Source: Thermoplasmata archaeon (GTDB lineage Archaea > Thermoplasmatota > Thermoplasmata > Methanomassiliicoccales > Methanomethylophilaceae). From it: a DNA stretch of 64,000 nt. The position numbers and the translations under genes were made by a program. Positions 62,861-64,000 of the stretch are shown piece after piece. Under the pieces are notes generated by a model. The model ran no database searches. It was not told where the DNA came from and saw only the letters and a program-made list of their open reading frames with translations. Every line of letters starts with the position of its first letter. Position 1 is the stretch's first letter. The stretch spans positions 124,001 through 188,000 of the forward strand of contig SUSV01000002.1 of the NCBI GenBank assembly GCA_015063245.1, read 5' to 3'.

Positions 62861-63814
62861 TTGGTACAGATACTGACACCAGAAGAGGTACAGGCGAAGT
62901 CCGGAAGGATGTTCTGCAAGCGTTTCATAACCATGGTGGACGAGAAGAACGGCAAGGTCCAGTTCGTGGAGAACTGCTCTTCAGTCGGACCCGCGGAGTG
63001 GGATGCGGTCAACAGACGCCGCAGCGGAGGGGTCATCAGGTCGGTCAAGCTCAAGTCGACCATGCTCATCACCGATGCCGTGATCGGGGAGGAGGAGCTG
63101 AAGTTCGGCCCGGTCTCCCAGCAGCTCGGCTCTATGGGGATCAAATCGATCAAGATCGAGGGCGACGAGGTCCGTTCCAGCTGGTACGGCATGGCAGGTG
63201 CCAGCGTAGGCATAGGGGCATGCATGCCCGCATGTCCGGACGTCATCCGCACAGAGTACCCGGACGATTTCAAGATGGGCGGCGCGCACATCGCGCACGT
63301 CGATATCATCACCCCTAAGATGGTCCGCGTGATCATCGGAATCGACGATACCGACACCAAGGAGAAGGGGGCCACATGGGTTACAGGTCTGAAGCTCGGA
63401 ACACAGTGCCCCATAGGCAAGTTCATCGAGCATAAGATCGTCCAGCTCAACCCCGATGCGCCCAACAAGACCACCAATTGCTGCGGTACCGCGATATCGT
63501 TCGCCGTCAAGGAATCGGACATCCCCGCACTCATCGAGTACGCGGTTGACTTCATCAAGAAGGAGTCGTACTCGGAGGATGCGATGATGACGGTCTTCCA
63601 GGGGCTCCAGATACCCAAGGCGCTCGAGGACTTCGGATGGAGCTGCAAGTCCGTCCTGTACAAGCCCGAGGACGCCATCAAGGTGGCCGAGGAGAACGGT
63701 GTGCAGATCATATCGCTCTTCGGGAACAACAAGGGGGTCATCGGCGCGGTCGCGGCGATCGGCTGTTTCGACCTCGGTGAGAAAGCGGCAGGCGTGCCGT
63801 CAGATTTCGAGTGA
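62861..63814 (+). CDS. Methanogenesis marker protein 11 (DUF1743-like)
   Basis: 317 aa from a TTG at 62861, chosen because AGGTGA (62851-62856) lies 4 nt upstream; the frame continues back into kptA. RVIIGIDDTDTKEKGATWV is the GIDDTD motif shared with TiaS-type ATPases, and GIGACMPACPDV and NKTTNCCGTAISF are cysteine-rich segments. The pattern fits the methanogenesis-marker-11 group found in methanogens. The function is unknown. Confidence 0.78.
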   Translation: MVQILTPEEVQAKSGRMFCKRFITMVDEKNGKVQFVENCSSVGPAEWDAVNRRRSGGVIRSVKLKSTMLITDAVIGEEELKFGPVSQQLGSMGIKSIKIEGDEVRSSWYGMAGASVGIGACMPACPDVIRTEYPDDFKMGGAHIAHVDIITPKMVRVIIGIDDTDTKEKGATWVTGLKLGTQCPIGKFIEHKIVQLNPDAPNKTTNCCGTAISFAVKESDIPALIEYAVDFIKKESYSEDAMMTVFQGLQIPKALEDFGWSCKSVLYKPEDAIKVAEENGVQIISLFGNNKGVIGAVAAIGCFDLGEKAAGVPSDFE

Positions 63815-63818
63815 TATC

Positions 63819-64000
63819 ATGGAACTGCCCCGTATCGTATCCGATAAAGCGTATTCGGTTTACGAGGCGGAGCTTGAGAAGCAGGTCAGGGAGGGCGATA
63901 TGCCCAAGCATCTGGCCATCATCATGGACGGCAACCGCCGGTACGCCAGGGAGGTCCTGAACACCGATCCCATCGAGGGGCACAAGCTCGGAAGGGACAA
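63819..64000 (+). CDS. uppS: Cis-prenyltransferase (UppS-like), 3' partial
   Basis: The first 60 residues only. HLAIIMDGNRRYA is the diphosphate-binding motif of undecaprenyl/polyprenyl diphosphate synthases (HxAxIMDGNRRWA), preceded by an N-terminal helix (YEAELEKQVREGDMPK). It makes the long-chain dolichol-type carrier used in N-glycosylation, which would also serve an AglB-like enzyme. The rest lies beyond the window. Starts 4 bp after marker 11. Confidence 0.9.
   Translation, partial: MELPRIVSDKAYSVYEAELEKQVREGDMPKHLAIIMDGNRRYAREVLNTDPIEGHKLGRD

Overview
The window looks like the chromosome of a methanogenic archaeon of the Thermoplasmatota, most probably order Methanomassiliicoccales. 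Evidence: archaeal RNA polymerase genes with an unsplit rpoB, TFS, PCNA, GatDE, KptA and Taw2-like genes; a methanogenesis-marker-11-like protein and HypB; archaeal TATA boxes about 25-30 bp upstream of many (near-)leaderless starts; and about 60 intact gene ends that use TGA, or TAA in three cases, and never TAG. That TAG avoidance fits a pyrrolysine-using lineage, and one gene in the window carries an in-frame TAG. The taxonomy is inference; no rRNA is present.

Layout. 1-3940 is the right end of an AT-richer integrated element: a RecB-like nuclease cut by the window edge, a frameshifted YhcG/DUF1016 nuclease, a winged-helix regulator, a small ORF and a tyrosine integrase abutting the 3' end of a tRNA with anticodon CAT. 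4100-10120 holds a membrane protein with a Schlafen-AlbA domain, prs-proS-trmI and an MFS exporter. 10295-19326 has tRNA-Lys and the operon rpoH-rpoB-rpoA1-rpoA2-rpl30e-nusA. 19405-27561 has a radical SAM gene, pyrF, and a very large STT3/AglB-like membrane protein fused to a long beta-domain stalk, followed by a small anchored surface protein. 27617-30376 is a minus-strand hypB-purD-truA operon; gatD-gatE follows. 33633-37712 is a minus-strand block with a transporter, a HemK2-like methyltransferase and a copper module (P1B-ATPase, CsoR, HMA chaperone) with two CsoR-type operators around a TATA box.

37760-45381 holds metabolic and unknown genes (MBL hydrolase, zinc-finger protein, acyl-CoA synthetase, HAD phosphatase, TraB-like, ThyX, MsrA, beta-CASP nuclease). 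A 309-bp intergenic region with interleaved inverted repeats precedes a multi-pass membrane protein with an acidic/alanine-rich linker and a possible endonuclease-fold domain. 47292-52946 is a plus-strand run: TFS, PCNA, split transketolase, transaldolase, geranylgeranyl reductase-like protein and Taw2-like transferase. 52915-55028 (minus) has an unknown 501-aa protein and the acetyltransferase gene with an internal TAG. 55163-59875 includes YbjQ-like and RNase III proteins and a complete AMP-to-3-phosphoglycerate pathway (R15P isomerase, form III RubisCO, AMP phosphorylase). The window ends with a NodB-type deacetylase, a GNAT protein, folD, kptA, marker 11 and the start of a cis-prenyltransferase gene.

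Most of the window is housekeeping. The least ordinary items are the TAG-interrupted acetyltransferase, the STT3-like fusion with altered catalytic motifs, the membrane-tethered nuclease-fold protein, the twin CsoR operators, the interleaved repeats at 45599-45662 and the tRNA-borne island.
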